Of a stretch of DNA of 64,000 bases, positions 10,649-25,600 are shown one piece after another (the stretch's first letter is position 1; every line of letters begins with the position of its first letter). The position numbers were made by a program, and so were the translations under genes. Source of the DNA: Hymenolepis diminuta (taxonomy: Eukaryota > Platyhelminthes > Cestoda > Cyclophyllidea > Hymenolepididae); assembly GCA_900708905.1 (NCBI GenBank), contig CAADRB010000100.1, forward strand, positions 259,506-323,505, written 5' to 3'. The notes below the pieces were generated by a model. It had not been told where the DNA came from and ran no database searches. It was given only the letters and a program-made list of their open reading frames with translations.

Positions 10649-13600
10649 ATGGACCTATTTGAAATGGGTATATCGCTAGTCAGAGATGAGGCAGATTTTA
10701 TCAAGCATGTATGTCAGCGCTTTAGTGTTACTCCCTCTGATGTTCATGAAAAATTAACTGCTGACTGTGTTATGGAAAATTTCGATTCTCCACTATGTCG
10801 AGGGATTAAGTCATCTTTTCGATATGATTGTCTCTGTGGTTCTTCTGAAAATCCATCGAAACTCTCCAATCATTATTTGTTTACGAAGTTATTCGCTCAT
10901 CTAATCGCTGGTCCGAAGGGAATTGATGAATTAACACGTGCCTGTAAGTCAGCGTCTTGGTTTTCCTAATCGTTTCTTTAGTGAAAAACTTTGACTATTC
11001 GGATCGTTGCAGTTTGGTATGGATTGGCGATTATTTTGCTTACCGATGTCGAACATGTGGACTTACACCTAGTATGTCACTTTGTGGAGCTTGCTTCAAT
11101 GCTGGAAATCACGAAAACCATGACTTTAATAAATTTAAGAGTACTTGTGGCGGAGCCTGCGATTGTGGAGATCCCTGCGTTATGAAACCATCAGGGTGAG
11201 ATCTTTATAATCACTCTTACCTTTCTCATCTTTTCATTGTTTATTAGCCAACTTAGAATCATGTAATATACTATTCAAATTATGTCACTTACGTCTGCTA
11301 TTTAAGTAGTAGCTGTTTTTTTACAAAAGTTGGAGATATCCCTATATAGCAATATTTAAGTTCTTCATGTTTTAGTTAATCTCTAAAAGTTCATCGATTG
11401 GTTATTCCTTTCCCACTTATCTCTTGAAAAGTCCATTGCGTTTACTCTTAGTTCTCCAGGGAAATAAGGTGAAATTCTGATAAGTGTTCTTCTTGTCATT
11501 TGCCTCTCCTTTAAAGTTTAATATGAATTGTCAAAGATACAGGAGGATGTATTTTTTTCAACATTATATTTATTAAACTAGTAAATATTGAATGTTGTAA
11601 ATGTGCGTTTCTAAAAATTAAGATTTGAGTACAATTGGTGATCGCTGATTCTATACCTAAGACCTTCTTGACTTACTTTCTTTACCGTTGTGTCTTATCT
11701 TGGTTTGGAGCTTAGCTTTATTAGCTATTGAGTATAATATCGAATTGAATGTGGTTTTTTCTTCAAGAATAAGATATTGAATGCATATATATGAATTTTG
11801 TTGACCAGTTCTAATAATGCGTTCATGAGCATCTGCATACGTTTATGAGCTTTTGTAACAGTGCTTATGTCATCATTGTATTCTTTAAAACTTATTACAT
11901 GACGTTTTCTTTGTTCAGAAATTGTCGTTTTCATGGACCAGATAAAGTTGCCAACAGACCATGCCCACCTAGGAATTTGATTGCTGTATTACAATTCCTT
12001 CTTCCAAGTGTTATGAAGGCTCTTATGTATTGGTTTTGGGATCAGTGCAAGGCAGAGGAGCCCTCTTTAAATGAAAACGAGGCCCCCATGCTCTTCTTTC
12101 TTCACCGTCTTCATGCGTGCGGTTGGGTCACTCAACAATTAATGGTCAATGTCATGATTGATCTTGAGGTTTTTGCAGATCTAATCGCAGGTATGCTTCA
12201 AGCTCTGACTTTCTTATCTGTTCTGCTATTGTTATTTTTTTATAGATTGCTCTGCTACGCCTGCTTATCGTTCTTATAAGGCTAGTATTGCTCTCAGATC
12301 CCAAACTAATATTCAAGGTAGATTGGTCTTATTTGTTTAAACATTCTTTCGTGCTTTTTTGCAAAATTAATTCTTCGAGATTTGTCTTATTAAGAATCCG
12401 AAAGAAGATTGTCAATCAAAGAGTTGAAACACAAGACACTTCTTGAATCCTTCCTTTACACAATCGTCAAACTTCGCTTTCCGGAAAGTTTGAGTACCCT
12501 TCTAATCGGTCTCCTTCCTATTAATGAGTTTAAAAAATTGTTCATTGATGCGTATGTGGATCATTATGAGACAATAGCGTCTACTCTTATGATTACCTCA
12601 CGTGTACGCAATATTTCTCCAGAAGTTGCAATGCAACTTAACAATCGAATTGTACACATCTCAGTTCAATTATTTAGTGGAGTTGATCATGCTCTTCGCA
12701 TGGTTAAAGAAAAGAGGCTTCATGATCTTATTGTTAAGTGGATGAAGAATATGTTTACCATAAGTCGTACAGTAAGTTGTCCTTCATCCCTCTTTCTAAC
12801 CCGAAATATAAAACTAATAATGTTGATTAAAACGTTATCCTTATTTTAGCGTTTGGATGATCGTGGAAAGATGGTGGTAAATTGCGATGGTATTCTCATT
12901 CAAAACAATACCTTCTGGCCGCTGACTTCAGATTTAAGTAATATTGTCTCTCACAAAGTGGTGGCGGATGTTCTTGTTGAAGATTTGAATTTCTTGACCA
13001 GTTGGACTGATATTCTCAAACTCATGCAGGTCGGTTTAACTAATCCTATATTTCATTACCCTCGTCACCTCCGTTTGTTGATTTGTCCCTTCTTTTCTCT
13101 TCTTTAGTTTATGAATTGCTTTTCACTGAAAGAGGGCAGTCACATTGAATACGAGACAATGGCTTGTTATCACGGTTTGACGATGGAGATTGAAGTTAGC
13201 ATTGGCATTATGTGGTATTTATGGGATCATTACAGGTCCCCGGTAAGTTTTATGACTGTTTTAATTATCGTTTACATGCATTTTCATACATAGAATTGAG
13301 TTATAGAAGATTATGCTTTCAGTTTGTAAGATATCTGTTAATTCTGGTAGTGTACGGTGAAATTTTGCAATTCTGATCCAAATTAGATTGTTTGCTGTTG
13401 CTCGACAAGATAAGTAAATCATAATAAAAATTCGATGCCCAACTCATTGGAGTTAATCATAAGTTATCTCTGTATTTATGATGTAAATCTCTGCTAACTC
13501 TTGTTTATTTCTTAGATAAGTTAAATTTTCCATACCAAATTTTGAGATCAAATTGGTGCGCTCTGATCCTTCCGTTAATCCTTTGAAATCTCTTAGTAAA

Positions 13601-16600
13601 TTAGCAACCCACTGCTTAGTGATTTAACGCATTGAATGTAGATGCATCCGTTCAATTAATAAATCTCATCAATTATTCTTCCCACTATGTATATATTTTT
13701 CACTACACTCGGGGCTGATATATATTCATCCAAGCCCTTTGCAGTAAAGTCTTTATTTGGAATTGAAGCCTTACGAAGTGCAATGGTAAGGAAATCATGT
13801 GAGAACCAACACAATCTTGTTTAAAATCATGGTTCGAGGTTAATAAATGGAAATCCGGTGAATTGAATGATAAGATACACTAGTTGATACTGGGAAAATG
13901 AGGACCTCTCTTATGGAGGTTCTCCAAAATGTCATTCTTCTGTGACATGAGTGTTGGAAAACTCCTTCCTTTAATAGCATTAGGCATTATAATTATAGGA
14001 AGGATATATAGTTGAGTTCACTGGCTTGGAAATAAAATGTAATTAACTAAAATCATGCTGATGATTTAGGCCAAGGACATTTGCTTATTAGGGGTCGGTA
14101 TTGATGATAGGTTGCTGCAAGTATGTTGACTTCAGAATATTTTATTTAGATACCCCTATCTGTTGTTTAGATTTATTTTCATTTAAAGTATCATTCCGGT
14201 AGCTGATTTACAATGGTCATTAAAATGTGAATATCTCATTTTTCTTTTCATCATTTTTTGACAACTTTGACCTTAAGAGGTTTCTGTATATGAGAAAACA
14301 AGATTTGGTCTCAATTGTAAATTAATCAGTGGTTTCTGTGCCAGTTTAAGCAAAACAATTGAATGCAATATTCTCTGTAAATTTAGAAATCATCTTTTCA
14401 TGGTTCATCAGTGCATATCCAGTAATTTGGAGTAACGATCGAATGCCAGAGACTCAAGTATGTAATTTTATGTTGAAATTAGATTTCGATTCACCGGGCT
14501 TGAGGATTATAGTTATTATTTATTAAATTACTATGAATATAGCCCACATTACTTACGTAGTTATTGCGCAAGTTGTCACTTAATTTACCCACATCACGTG
14601 GGTACTTGGTATGAGTTAGTTGCATAGCGTCATAGATAAATGGGGTTCGATACTTATCCGTGTTCATCCAACGGTAGACCATATTGGCAAGATTGGCAAA
14701 GGTGACTAAATGTGACTTTTCTTATAGAAAGATTTTACGATACCATATCTCTGTACAAGATTAGTGTTTGAAATGTTTAATGTTAATAAATGCAGAACCT
14801 TTCCTCTTAGACTGAGAAAGAGCACTGTCTTATGTACACCCAAGCGTGCGTTGAGTCACTGGCTCACCATTTGACCTATCTGGGTCGTTTGGTAACCACT
14901 GCCACTCAATGGGCACATCCCATTCGTGGACCACTCAGTCTCCACCTACCACTCAGTCGTCATGCTGCCTGTTTCCTCAGTCTTGCAATTTTCACACATC
15001 ACACCGACTTAAAGAATGTCATGGACCCTTTCCTCTCTCGCAGTCCCAATGTTCTTAGGCGTCTTATGGAGGAATTGGCAAATGTGTTGGTAAGTCTGAT
15101 TCACACATGGTTTTACAAATTAGATTCGTTTATTTCCAAAGATCTGAGTGTTTTTTTTACTTGAGATATGTGGCTTGGAGATGTGTAGTCTGGGAGTAAC
15201 GTCTGTCTAAGCTGCCACCTTTCTGGCTTATTACGATCTTCAACACAGCAAGATAAAAAAAAAAACAATATTATAGTAAAAAAGGTCATTTGGGGATGGC
15301 CAAAAAACTTGAGGAGTTTAAGAGAGGCTGGCGGCTATAAAGTTATTGAAAGGTGAGTGAGGGAGAAATATTTTGGCACGGATGAAAAAGTTTAAATGAT
15401 GAGAATAACTATTTTTCAATTACTTTAAATGAGCTTCACGGTATGAAAATCGGGATGGATGCGCTATGGTTCTGTAGTCAAGATGATCTGTTCTTAACAT
15501 GGACTTTCTTTGTGTCTTCCTTAGTTTGGCTCTGGTTTAATTTTGCTCTTTTTCCTCGTTCTTGTTGGTCATTTATTGCTCGATAGAATATTTGGTATTT
15601 GGGAGTCAGGTATATGGTTCATAATATCTTTGTTGAAAAAATTTAGCCGTATAGGATTCTCTAACCATTTTGGTATATTTGACATTTAATTAATAACTGT
15701 CATAGTAGGATTTAAAATGATGTATAAAATGAATGTTAAAACTCGTTTACTCGAGCAATACCTGTTGCAATCATCAGTTAGCAGCAGTGTTTTCACTTAA
15801 GATGTTTACTTTTTTTTCTAATTAATAAAGTATCAATTTATTATGTTACCAGATTCCAACTTCTTATACTGCCACTAAATAAGTACTGTTGGAAGTTTTT
15901 CTTCCGATTTTATACAGCCATAGTTTTGACGTTTGTTTCAAAATAGATGATATAAATAACTACTTACAATAGAACTACTATTGTCTGATAGTAGACTACT
16001 TTGGAAATTAGAGAGCAAAGTTAATTCCTTTTAGCTGACTCAAATTCAGTAGTGTTCTTATGTAAACTTTAACCGGTGTCAGCATCTTCTAACAGTTAAT
16101 TTTCTAATTACTTAACTTTGAAAATAAATAAGTGTTGATCCGCTCACCTCATTTACACGATCCCCACTTAAAGTTCACGGATTTGAATTTGGTTAGTTTT
16201 TTTTAAGGCTATCAGCTGAGGTAAATAACTTTCAATGGAGTTAAAGAAATTTCGTAGGTGGTTACTTTCTGATCCATTCATATACCGTCTATTTAAAGAT
16301 AAATTAGATTCCTCTTTTCACTCAATATACTTATCATTTTTTCCAAATTTCAGCTGGGGTGTCAGGAGGTAATCATCGGTTACTGGGTTAGAAATGGCCA
16401 ATCTGTTCGGCAACTGGTCACCCACTACATGCACAGCCAAATGTGCTACTCCATGATTGACTTGGACATCTTCCTCTTTCAAGTGAGTTTTGCTACAACT
16501 AAGTATATATTTATATTTCATTCTTTTTTCTGTGTATGCATTTACAATCCATGATTAAAGCTGTTTTGTACTATTTTTCCTAATCGGAAATGACCATTTT

Positions 16601-19600
16601 GACTTCTGACATGACAAATATTAACGGTGACCAATGCGTCACCGACGCACTTTCCTCAGCATTTATGTTCAGCGATGTTTTTCTCATTATAGGTCTGCGC
16701 TGCTCTCATGCATCCAGTTTACATCCTCAACTCCCTGGTTGATCAGGCACGTCTACTGCAAAACTTCTGTTTCCATCGAGAATTGATGGCTCTAACAAAG
16801 CCATCTGCATCGAGATCAGGAATGGTCGACCGTCAGCCAATGGCTATTGAGGCTTGGCTCACAAATCTCTGTTGGATACTCGACCTTCGAAATAATCTGG
16901 GTCTTTCCGAGACTGGTCTGATTGAAAAGGAGTTGGTTTGCTTCCTAGCGCACAGTACTCGAAAGCGAAGTGATCTCTCATCTCTATTGCCTGATCGTTG
17001 TATGCCCCAGAATACGGATGTTATCGACGAGTGTCTAAAACGAGTTGCCACCTATGTTGCACCCTCTTGCGATAGCACATCGGGTTCTCTTATCAGCGGA
17101 TGCTACTCGCTCAAACCTGAGTTGTGGGATGAAAAGTTTGATCCGGTTTTCTTCGCTCTTCGAATGGCTAGCAGGAAGGAACAGACCGCGGCTATGGAGA
17201 AATATCGACCTCAGTAAGTCTACTTATATAATATAAGTACCACTGCTATACTACTGGTTGTTGACATTTTTGATTTGACAAATATTGTAAAATGTCACGC
17301 GACTTTACTCTAAAGGTTGTATAGTTGCCTCCACCATTGTACTAAGTTCTTATTCTTGCCTAAAATGCAGTGCTGCCTTTGGAAATTATGAGTTTAACCA
17401 TTTCCCATTAGGGCTAACCTGAAGAGCTAATGAATCAAGATTGATGGGTGAGTATCTGTTTCTAAGTGTGTTAATTGGTCTGATGATAAGTTAAAGAATG
17501 CTTGGACTTGGGATAAACGTCATTAGTTTGTCTAAATGTTTGTAGTGGAGTATATTATGAATAATCTGTTTTATCGTAGATCTTATTACCTAATTTATTT
17601 GCTATTTGGTATGCACCTAACTGAAAACCTATTGGACCACCTCTTTATGTTAATTTTTTTTATACAGTTGTCGCCAAAGAACTGGCATCCAGAATACTTC
17701 GTCATTTTGGCCACCCTACCGTCTTCCCCCCGAACTCTCGCCGGATTTCGCTGATTTGGAAAATGTTCTTCACAGTCGGCATCTGCATTATCTCCTCTTT
17801 TCTCTCCTCAGTTTGGTACATTTATCTCTCCACTTTGAGTAGATTTATTTTAAAGTTTTGGTTCAAGTGCAAAGGTTTGAGATTTTACTTGTGGAGTTAT
17901 ATACCACAGGAGATTAGTCTATTTTGACAGCATTTGCATAGACATAATGACGTTCATTCGTTGTGAATTCTTTTTCACTGGAAAAAAATTCCAGAACGAA
18001 AGGTTTTGTGGGTAGAAAAAAAGCGTAGCAGAGAAAGTGGTAAATGTGTGGGTCTTTGTACTAAGTGTTTCCTTTCAATACAAAAAATTTCATTTTACTT
18101 TTGTACCAAATGACATGAAGGTTCAAAGGCTTCTTCCTTCAGATTACTAATATTTGAAAGTTATGCATCCTTTTGTCCAAATCGTTTCATCAATAAGATC
18201 TTTACATAGATATTATCCTATGTAATTGTTTTAATTCGTCTCATAGTCCAATTTGGTCATTCATTGCTGCTATTTGATGCGCCAAAGTGGGTTTGGAGTT
18301 AATTTACTGCGCATACGTAATTGCCTTCCTTTCTAACATTTTTCTCCTTTCTCAGTTCTACCTTGTAAATCCAATTTTACTTTTATACCAATTTGATAAA
18401 TTCAAAAACAAGTTAATCACTGGTATAATAGTAACAGAGATCACTGATTTGTTGAAGTTAACGAACCAGAACCAGATTTTAGAAGTTAGTTGCTAACATC
18501 AGCAAAAAATAGCTCCAAAAAGTAGAACACAAATCGTTGTGAAGACCAACGTGTCGAATAAATCGCGATTAGGAGTAAGAGTGAGAGATGTGGGAGAGAG
18601 ATGAGAGGGAAGCGCACGAACAGATAAATGACAAGCGTGCGTTAGCGTATGTGCGAGTGGAAATAAGAAGACAGTATATGAGTCACTTAGACAAGGAATC
18701 AGTGAGCGTATGAGTGCAGATAACAGATAGGGGTTTGAGCAATAGAGCCATAAAGGTGAAAGTCAGCATATTTTCGTAAGGAATGTGGCTAAGATGTAAT
18801 TTTGGAAAATGCATAGAGTCGTCCTTCCGTATCACCTTGGCCTTTATAAAAAAGTATTGAAGTGATATAATCATTAGACGTCGTGAACAGGAATTTAATC
18901 AGAAATCCAAGGAAAGAGTCAATATTTGAATTTTGCAACACCAGGTAGTGAATTATTTGCTTTGAAAATAGCGTTTAATTCGAATCCCAAAATCAATTGG
19001 TATTCTAACTTTGTTCTCAACGTCTAGATTCTCATCCCCTCTTACTTCTCCTACTTGAATTGCGTTGCTTTCCTGGAGTATTTGTAATTTTTTTGCTTTC
19101 TCTTCGATTACAATGGTTTAATAAAAAGTCCGTTGAATATTATGTTATTAATCGAACATGCACAAATGGCCAGCATGAAAAAACTTATTCAAATTCATTT
19201 TTCCCTTATAGTTCGTGTACGGTGATCCTCTGGTGCCCGAAGAAAGTCTCGTTATGGTTATCCATCTTCTCTATAGAGCTGTTGTCGCTGGAGACTTGCT
19301 TCTCAAGGAAGGCAGGGTATGCTTTATTTGATTTAACATCCATTAACTAATTTCGTTCCTATATCGCACCGCATTTCTAATTATTTAAGGATCCCAATCG
19401 CCTGGTGGTTGAAGCCGAGCCAGCAATGCCCCGTTTTGATCCAGTCCAGTGCACAGAAGCTGTGATGGCTGCTACAAACAGAGAAGCGGAACTCGAAGCC
19501 ATGCAGTTTGCTGATGCGGATACTGACAACGAAGAGATACCAGGAGAACTCGTTGAACACGAAGAAACACAAGACGAGTACTTGGAGGAAATGGGCGAAG

Positions 19601-22600
19601 ATGAATTGGATGAGACCGCGAGGAGTAATAATCCTGAAGGATCGAGTAGCAGTGGTGCAGAGGCCATGGAAGTTGACGAGCCTTCTGTGATTCCAGTTAG
19701 CCGTACGTCGTCTCTCCGTCGAGTAAATGCCTTTCGTGTACGCAGACCCTCAAACATCCCTCTCAAATGGGACCTTAGTATTATCGCCTGTCCCTACTCC
19801 GTTCCCACCACTCTGCCCACTATCTTTCAGAATTTACCCACTTGGCTTGCAATCACCCCACAGACTGTCTCTTCCGCTGAATTAGAGACGAAAACATCCC
19901 CTATCAGTGGAAGCGTGTATAAAACTCCTAAGAGAAACGAGTCCATGTAGGTTGAGGTTATGCACAATGAGGCTTATCGATTATGATCTTGTTTTTTGTT
20001 TTTAGTTTGATGGTGGACAGTTTGCTCTCGTTATTGGTTAAAGCTCACGCTCGCCTCTACTTGAACCGAGCTGCAATATCCTTAACAGATCCACAGGGTC
20101 AACAATCCAAGTCACCTAGTGCACAGGACGCTTCCTTCCTTGTACTTCCCCCCATATCCGACGAAAAGAAACCTTCTAACTGCGATCTCACTGCTCGTTG
20201 TATGGCTGTTCTCAATTCCACAGGCTTGGAGGAATCAGCTGATGCAACGCCTCGAATTTCCCCTCTTGCTCGTGTGATTCAAGCTGACACGTCTAATGAC
20301 ACTCCTGATGAGAAAATGGTTAAAGTACTTACAGAAATTTCGCCTGAGTTGCGGTATTTTGCTGTCTCTCCACCTGCCTACAAACTTCCTAGTGAGAGAT
20401 CGGCAGAAGCAACATTCCAACAACCATCAACCAGCATGAGTGAACCTAAACCTGGTATAGATTGTGGTGATGGAGCTTTCTGGACAGGTCGACTATTAGA
20501 CAAGATTGTTGAAAGCTCTCCTGAGTGCGAGGAGGAATTGAGAATCTACCTCGAAAGAGCCAATGATCCTTTCGACATGGCTAAACAGGCAGAAAGAACG
20601 AACACAGAGGGAGCTAACAGTTCTCTACTTCCTTCAAACCTCCAGAGTAATGCCAGAACACGAGCTCAACGCAAGAGGGCAGCTTCAGAGAGGCGGAAGA
20701 AATTGATGGACATGATGGCATCTAAGCAGCGGGCGTTTGCGGAAAACTTCCTCAAGGATTTAGATATGGAAAAGATTGATGATAAGACTAGGGAGAATTT
20801 GACTTCACAAGTGGAGTGTGAGTACAACTGTGTCATTTGTCAGACCAAACCGGAGACACCTCAGCCCATGGTCCTGCTTGTCATGCTTTGCGAGTCTGGA
20901 TGTAAGTAGTATCTGTGGTTTTCAATGGTTTTGAGTAATTTATTTCACTAAATTATTTAATTTCGCCTTTTCTGCGGACTGGAGTGAAAGATAAACATAT
21001 TCCAAAGTCGGATGTAGATGCCAGTAAAATTTTGTCACTTTTTCATGGAGGTTTTATTAGCATCAAATAATTTTCGACTCTCAGGATCACTTAGGAAAGC
21101 TTTTACTAACGCTCTTCCCTTGTGGAAAATTCAAAATCTCCTACCTTTATCGGCCAAACTTATGCGGTAACTGGTTAGATATCGAACTCTTGACCTCCGC
21201 ATTCGCAGAGTTAAACGTTAGTCTCTCCGCCAACGGTGTACAAGCATTGTCTGATGATCCCATCTGAAATAATAGGGTAACCTATACTAATGCGTATTAA
21301 TTTGTGGTCTTTCGAATATTAATTGCTCCGAAGTTTGTTTTGGAAGAAAAAGCTGAAAATAGGAGAGCTGGGCCATACGTCCAAACGGTGTTCATGAAAG
21401 TGTAATTATGAATCAAAGCCAAATGGGAAGTTGGCTATGGTGAGGCTGGCAATATATCGACAGGAGGTTGGATTTGTAAATATCCCAGGTTTTATTGTTA
21501 GTAGCTTAATTCTGGAGCCATCCTGGAAGATCCTGGAAGCAGTAGAAAGCCCTAGTCCTGTGTCAGTGGCATTTCCAATGTGGCTTGTGGGTCACCCTGT
21601 GGGTACTACATTTACCTTGGCAGCCTTGACTTCATATGCACTTTCTTATAAACATGGTATTTTGCTTTTAAAGAACTAGGTGAATGATCAGTGCGACTCA
21701 GAGAGAGGAAGCTATTTCGCTCAATCTTCTAATTGGCCAAAGAATACCTTGATCAATCTGTGAGTTCTAAGATGATTAGTTCAGCTCAAGACAGCTTTAG
21801 GACACTAATAAAACAATGATTCCTGTTTTCCTGCCTTTGATAGCCGTTCGGAAGAACATTCCTTGCTATGTCTGATTTAGAACGATTAAATATTTCAAAT
21901 TTTATTAATCATTTTCATGTTCTTCATTTCTAATAGTGATACAAGACATGCGCAACTACTCAAACATCCCTCGTCTAAATGGTGAACGCATGGCCTACAG
22001 TCGGGGCTACCTTTGTGAGGACTCCTGCATCCCCAAAGCCCTCCCCATTGTGCCACCAGAATTGCGTTCTCTACCATCAGACGATGAGAGCATCATTCTC
22101 AATCGTCAAATGCGGACCAGTGCGGATTCCGATCAGTCTCAAACAACCTCTTCCGCCGCTGTTCCCTCCGCATCTCTGCTCCTCATTACACCACCACCAG
22201 CAGTTCGTATCTCCGACACTATCATCATTCCACCGAGTTCTGTCTCAAATGTGGTGACCTCCAGTGAACCACCTCTGGGTGATGTTCTTGACCCCTTAGC
22301 CTACGTGGAGAAGCGCCAGTGGTGGCATCTTGCTCTGCCTAATGAGATTGTCTCCTCTCTGCCTCTCCTTAGATCTGGTGTCATTTTGCAGACTTGTGGG
22401 CATGCGGTTCATCGAGATTGCTTCCAAAATTATCGAGTTCAGGTGAGTGAAACGGTTTCAAGCAGTGCTAGAAATTGAATCAAAGGCACGAATGATCTGC
22501 TGTGCACATATTGACTCATACCTCTGTACGTCTTAACTGTCAGTAGATAGTTAATTTATCGGTTTGCTCATCAATAATTAATTGTTATCAGATCTGTCAC

Positions 22601-25600
22601 ATCTCTTACTGTACCTCAGTAGGCCCCCTTATTCACAGCCACTTTCCTTCCGCTTTTTTTTGAAGCTTTTTACCTTCTCTTCTGATTTCCAATTTCTTCT
22701 CTTTCCACTCTCACTCATTTCCATTTGTCTGATTATAGGTCTATTATAAAGATAAATATGAGAAGAGCACAATTTTAACATTAAATTTTATTTGAATTTT
22801 GTTTGTACACAAGCATTCGTCTGCAATTTCTTGTTTGTTAAAAGAATTAATTAGCTTACGAGGAGAACCTAAAGCCATCTGTCAAGTCGTGCGCCAATGT
22901 GATTATTGTCTTAAGAATCTATTGTGCCCTATCGGTTAACGCACTCGTCTGTGATGCCACACAAGTCAGTTAGATTCCCATCACTTTACACACTACGAAC
23001 GGAATGGCCAAACCCACTGGTTATTTCTGGTCAACAGGAGGAGTTGTAGTGTGAGTTGCTCACCAAGCAGGCTCCACGAAGTCTAAAATGAGTGTTAGAA
23101 AATGTTTCCTAAACGGTGCTTGGGAGGTATCGTTTGTCATTATTTAGAAATGCTGACACAAATGCTGTCTGAAAGCAATCCATGTATTTTTTTCCTCCCC
23201 TTTTACAGAGTATGCGCCACGGAGGTGGGGGAATGTCCCGTTGGATGGTATCTTGTCCCCTCTGTCGTCGGGATGTCCACTTTCTCCTACCCCTTCACGC
23301 CAATTATGACCCAGAGAATCGTCAATCTCCCATACCTCCGTCATCTCTACCACTATCGCCACATCTCGCAACTTCTGGGATGTTTCCCTCTGCTTCCACC
23401 GAATTCGCCACCCTCACAACTGCTTCTCGAGAACAATTCAATTCCCTCCCAACAACCGACACGCAACCGAAAACTTTTATATCGATCCTGCGCAACAGAC
23501 TGGTAATTGAGACCGAATTTATGAGCCCTGTCCATGTTTAAATGGAACCTCTTCTAATGAACCTTTTGTTTCTTTTGCAGGAGGGACTACCACCAGAACC
23601 GCACAGTATCTGGAGTAATTTGGTCGGTGGAACAGATGAGGACCCTCAGCAGCGATTTAGATTGGTTGCTGGTCTTATTTCGGGTGTTAGTGAAGTGGCT
23701 ATTCTTCTTCGGTAAGTCATATTTGAAGCAGGAACAGGCATAAATCCTTAATCAAATTTTCTTGTGGATAATTCATTATGTATTTCCATATCGTTTTTTT
23801 CTAATAGGTCACAGTTCGAATCAGAATTATCAGTTCTTCTGGTTTATCCAAATCTTTACCGCAGTATTGCACGTCGCTGCCTATTCCGTAAGTTTACTCT
23901 TCATTTGTCAATTCGTTCTCTTTCTCTCGCTTTTGTGAACATAAAACTCTTTTCTCTGATTTGTATGACTAGGTGAAACCATGAACTATCTGCGCCATGT
24001 CTATTCTTCCCCATCTAATATCCTTTCTCTTGTGGAATCACTTTCTCCCAATTCACTTCTCAGCACTTCTTCAGTCTCCAGGTACACATTTTGTAATCGT
24101 TGTTTCCTCTTCTTATAAACTAGACTTAATTACGCTATAGCTTGCCAACATGTTCACGATTTTAGGAGACTTTATGTTTTAGATCAGTTATAATAGATTC
24201 CTCGAGGCACATTACCGAGAGGTTAAAGTAGCGCTAATCCCAAGAGTAACCATACTTTAATGCTTAGGCTCATACCAATCTCTTCATAGACCTAATGATC
24301 TTCATTGTGACTAAATGGATATAGCAGCCTTTTCCAAAACTAGAAGAATAGAAAGTGAATTGGAACACTACTGTATTTGACCATCTTTGAGGAAGGAGAG
24401 AGGAAGAGAGGGTAGTAGAATAGAAAAGCTGGAAATGAGAAAGCTGCTATACATATATAAACAATGTGCGTGAAAGGGAAATTATGGAACGATGTGAAAT
24501 AGAGAGTTAACTTGTTTGATCTAGTTTTGCGTCCAAATGTGAGAATTGGGTTAAGCAGACCTTTGGGTCATCTGTACTACACGATCTTTACCTGAATTTC
24601 CTCGGCGTATCGTTTTCCTTAATGTATTTTTATAAAGTTATGTCGCGGACGGTATAAGCTAGGCTGTCCGCCTAGGTACGACCCAGTGGTTGTAAACCAA
24701 ACGGCGGTTCCATTTCTCTCTATTAAGAATATGAAATTGCTTATATAAATTAGTAAAAGACTGAAATGTTTGTCAGTTTGATTAGGCAGTTATTACAGTA
24801 TTGGCGAGCTTACATATATAGGCAAGAGTATAGAAACCTAATAATCGGTAACTCAGTGTCCTAAGCATTAACCTTGAGGGCAGTGAAAATATTTGATTCG
24901 GTTTCCTAACTGTATGTTCTTAACATACTCCCTAAGATCTATTCTTAATTTTGCCTCTTTATAACCTTGTGCTTTTTTGCCTTAAAGATTGAACTTATCG
25001 AACCGCCTTACTGCTTAATAGCAGAGTGGACTGATCATTTACTTGGGTGAATAGTGACATTTGTAAACCCTTATCGCAATGATCATGCACGTCTGTTAAA
25101 TTAGAGGTCGCGAATTAAGTGCATATTTATTTATATAGATGGTTAATTCTATTCAACAAGGAGAATAACTGGATGGGAATTCCATATAAGAGCGGCTTGT
25201 GGACGCCTTCCCTCTACTGAAGTCAATTTTTGCAGTGATATTTTGTGTTGTAGCTGTTTTATATTCCACATAGTATATGATGTACCAAAATTTCAGAATA
25301 GAATAGAGTTTAAGTCAAGTAATTTCGTTATAGGGAAGTCCGAGAGCTTTCTAGCATTTCGCAGCGCCCTGAAATCTAGGGAACCAAATATTCTCCAAAT
25401 TTTCCCCATTAATACTATCATTAATAGATTTTTTTCTATTTTTAGCTCCAGCATCCCTCAGAATTTCGCTATTTTTAATGACCCTGTAGATGTCCTCATG
25501 ATCCTTCTTCCCCATGTGTGGCCTGATGAAGGTATGCAAAGTGCATTTTTTATCTATTTGTTATTTTTCCCTTCAAATATCACTTATTAGCTATTAGGAT

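Larger units (their letters stand above)
20826..23290 (+). other. UBR3: Split RING domain of UBR3
   Basis: The first zinc pair (CVIC) is at the end of exon 14. The C-x-H and H-x-x-C part (TCGHAVHRDC) closes exon 15, and the last pair (CPLC) is in exon 16. About 170 residues separate the first pair from the CGH core, mostly a proline-, serine- and threonine-rich loop. UBR-family RINGs generally have a long loop here, but this one is longer than in vertebrate UBR3. Confidence 0.85.

Noticed and set aside
19377..19766. 129-codon serine-rich frame on the minus strand
   Set aside because: It is the antisense shadow of the acidic UBR3 exon at 19390-19946.
22925..23000. Possible tRNA gene
   Set aside because: A- and B-box-like segments are present, but no acceptor stem or anticodon arm can be formed. 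It fits a SINE head.
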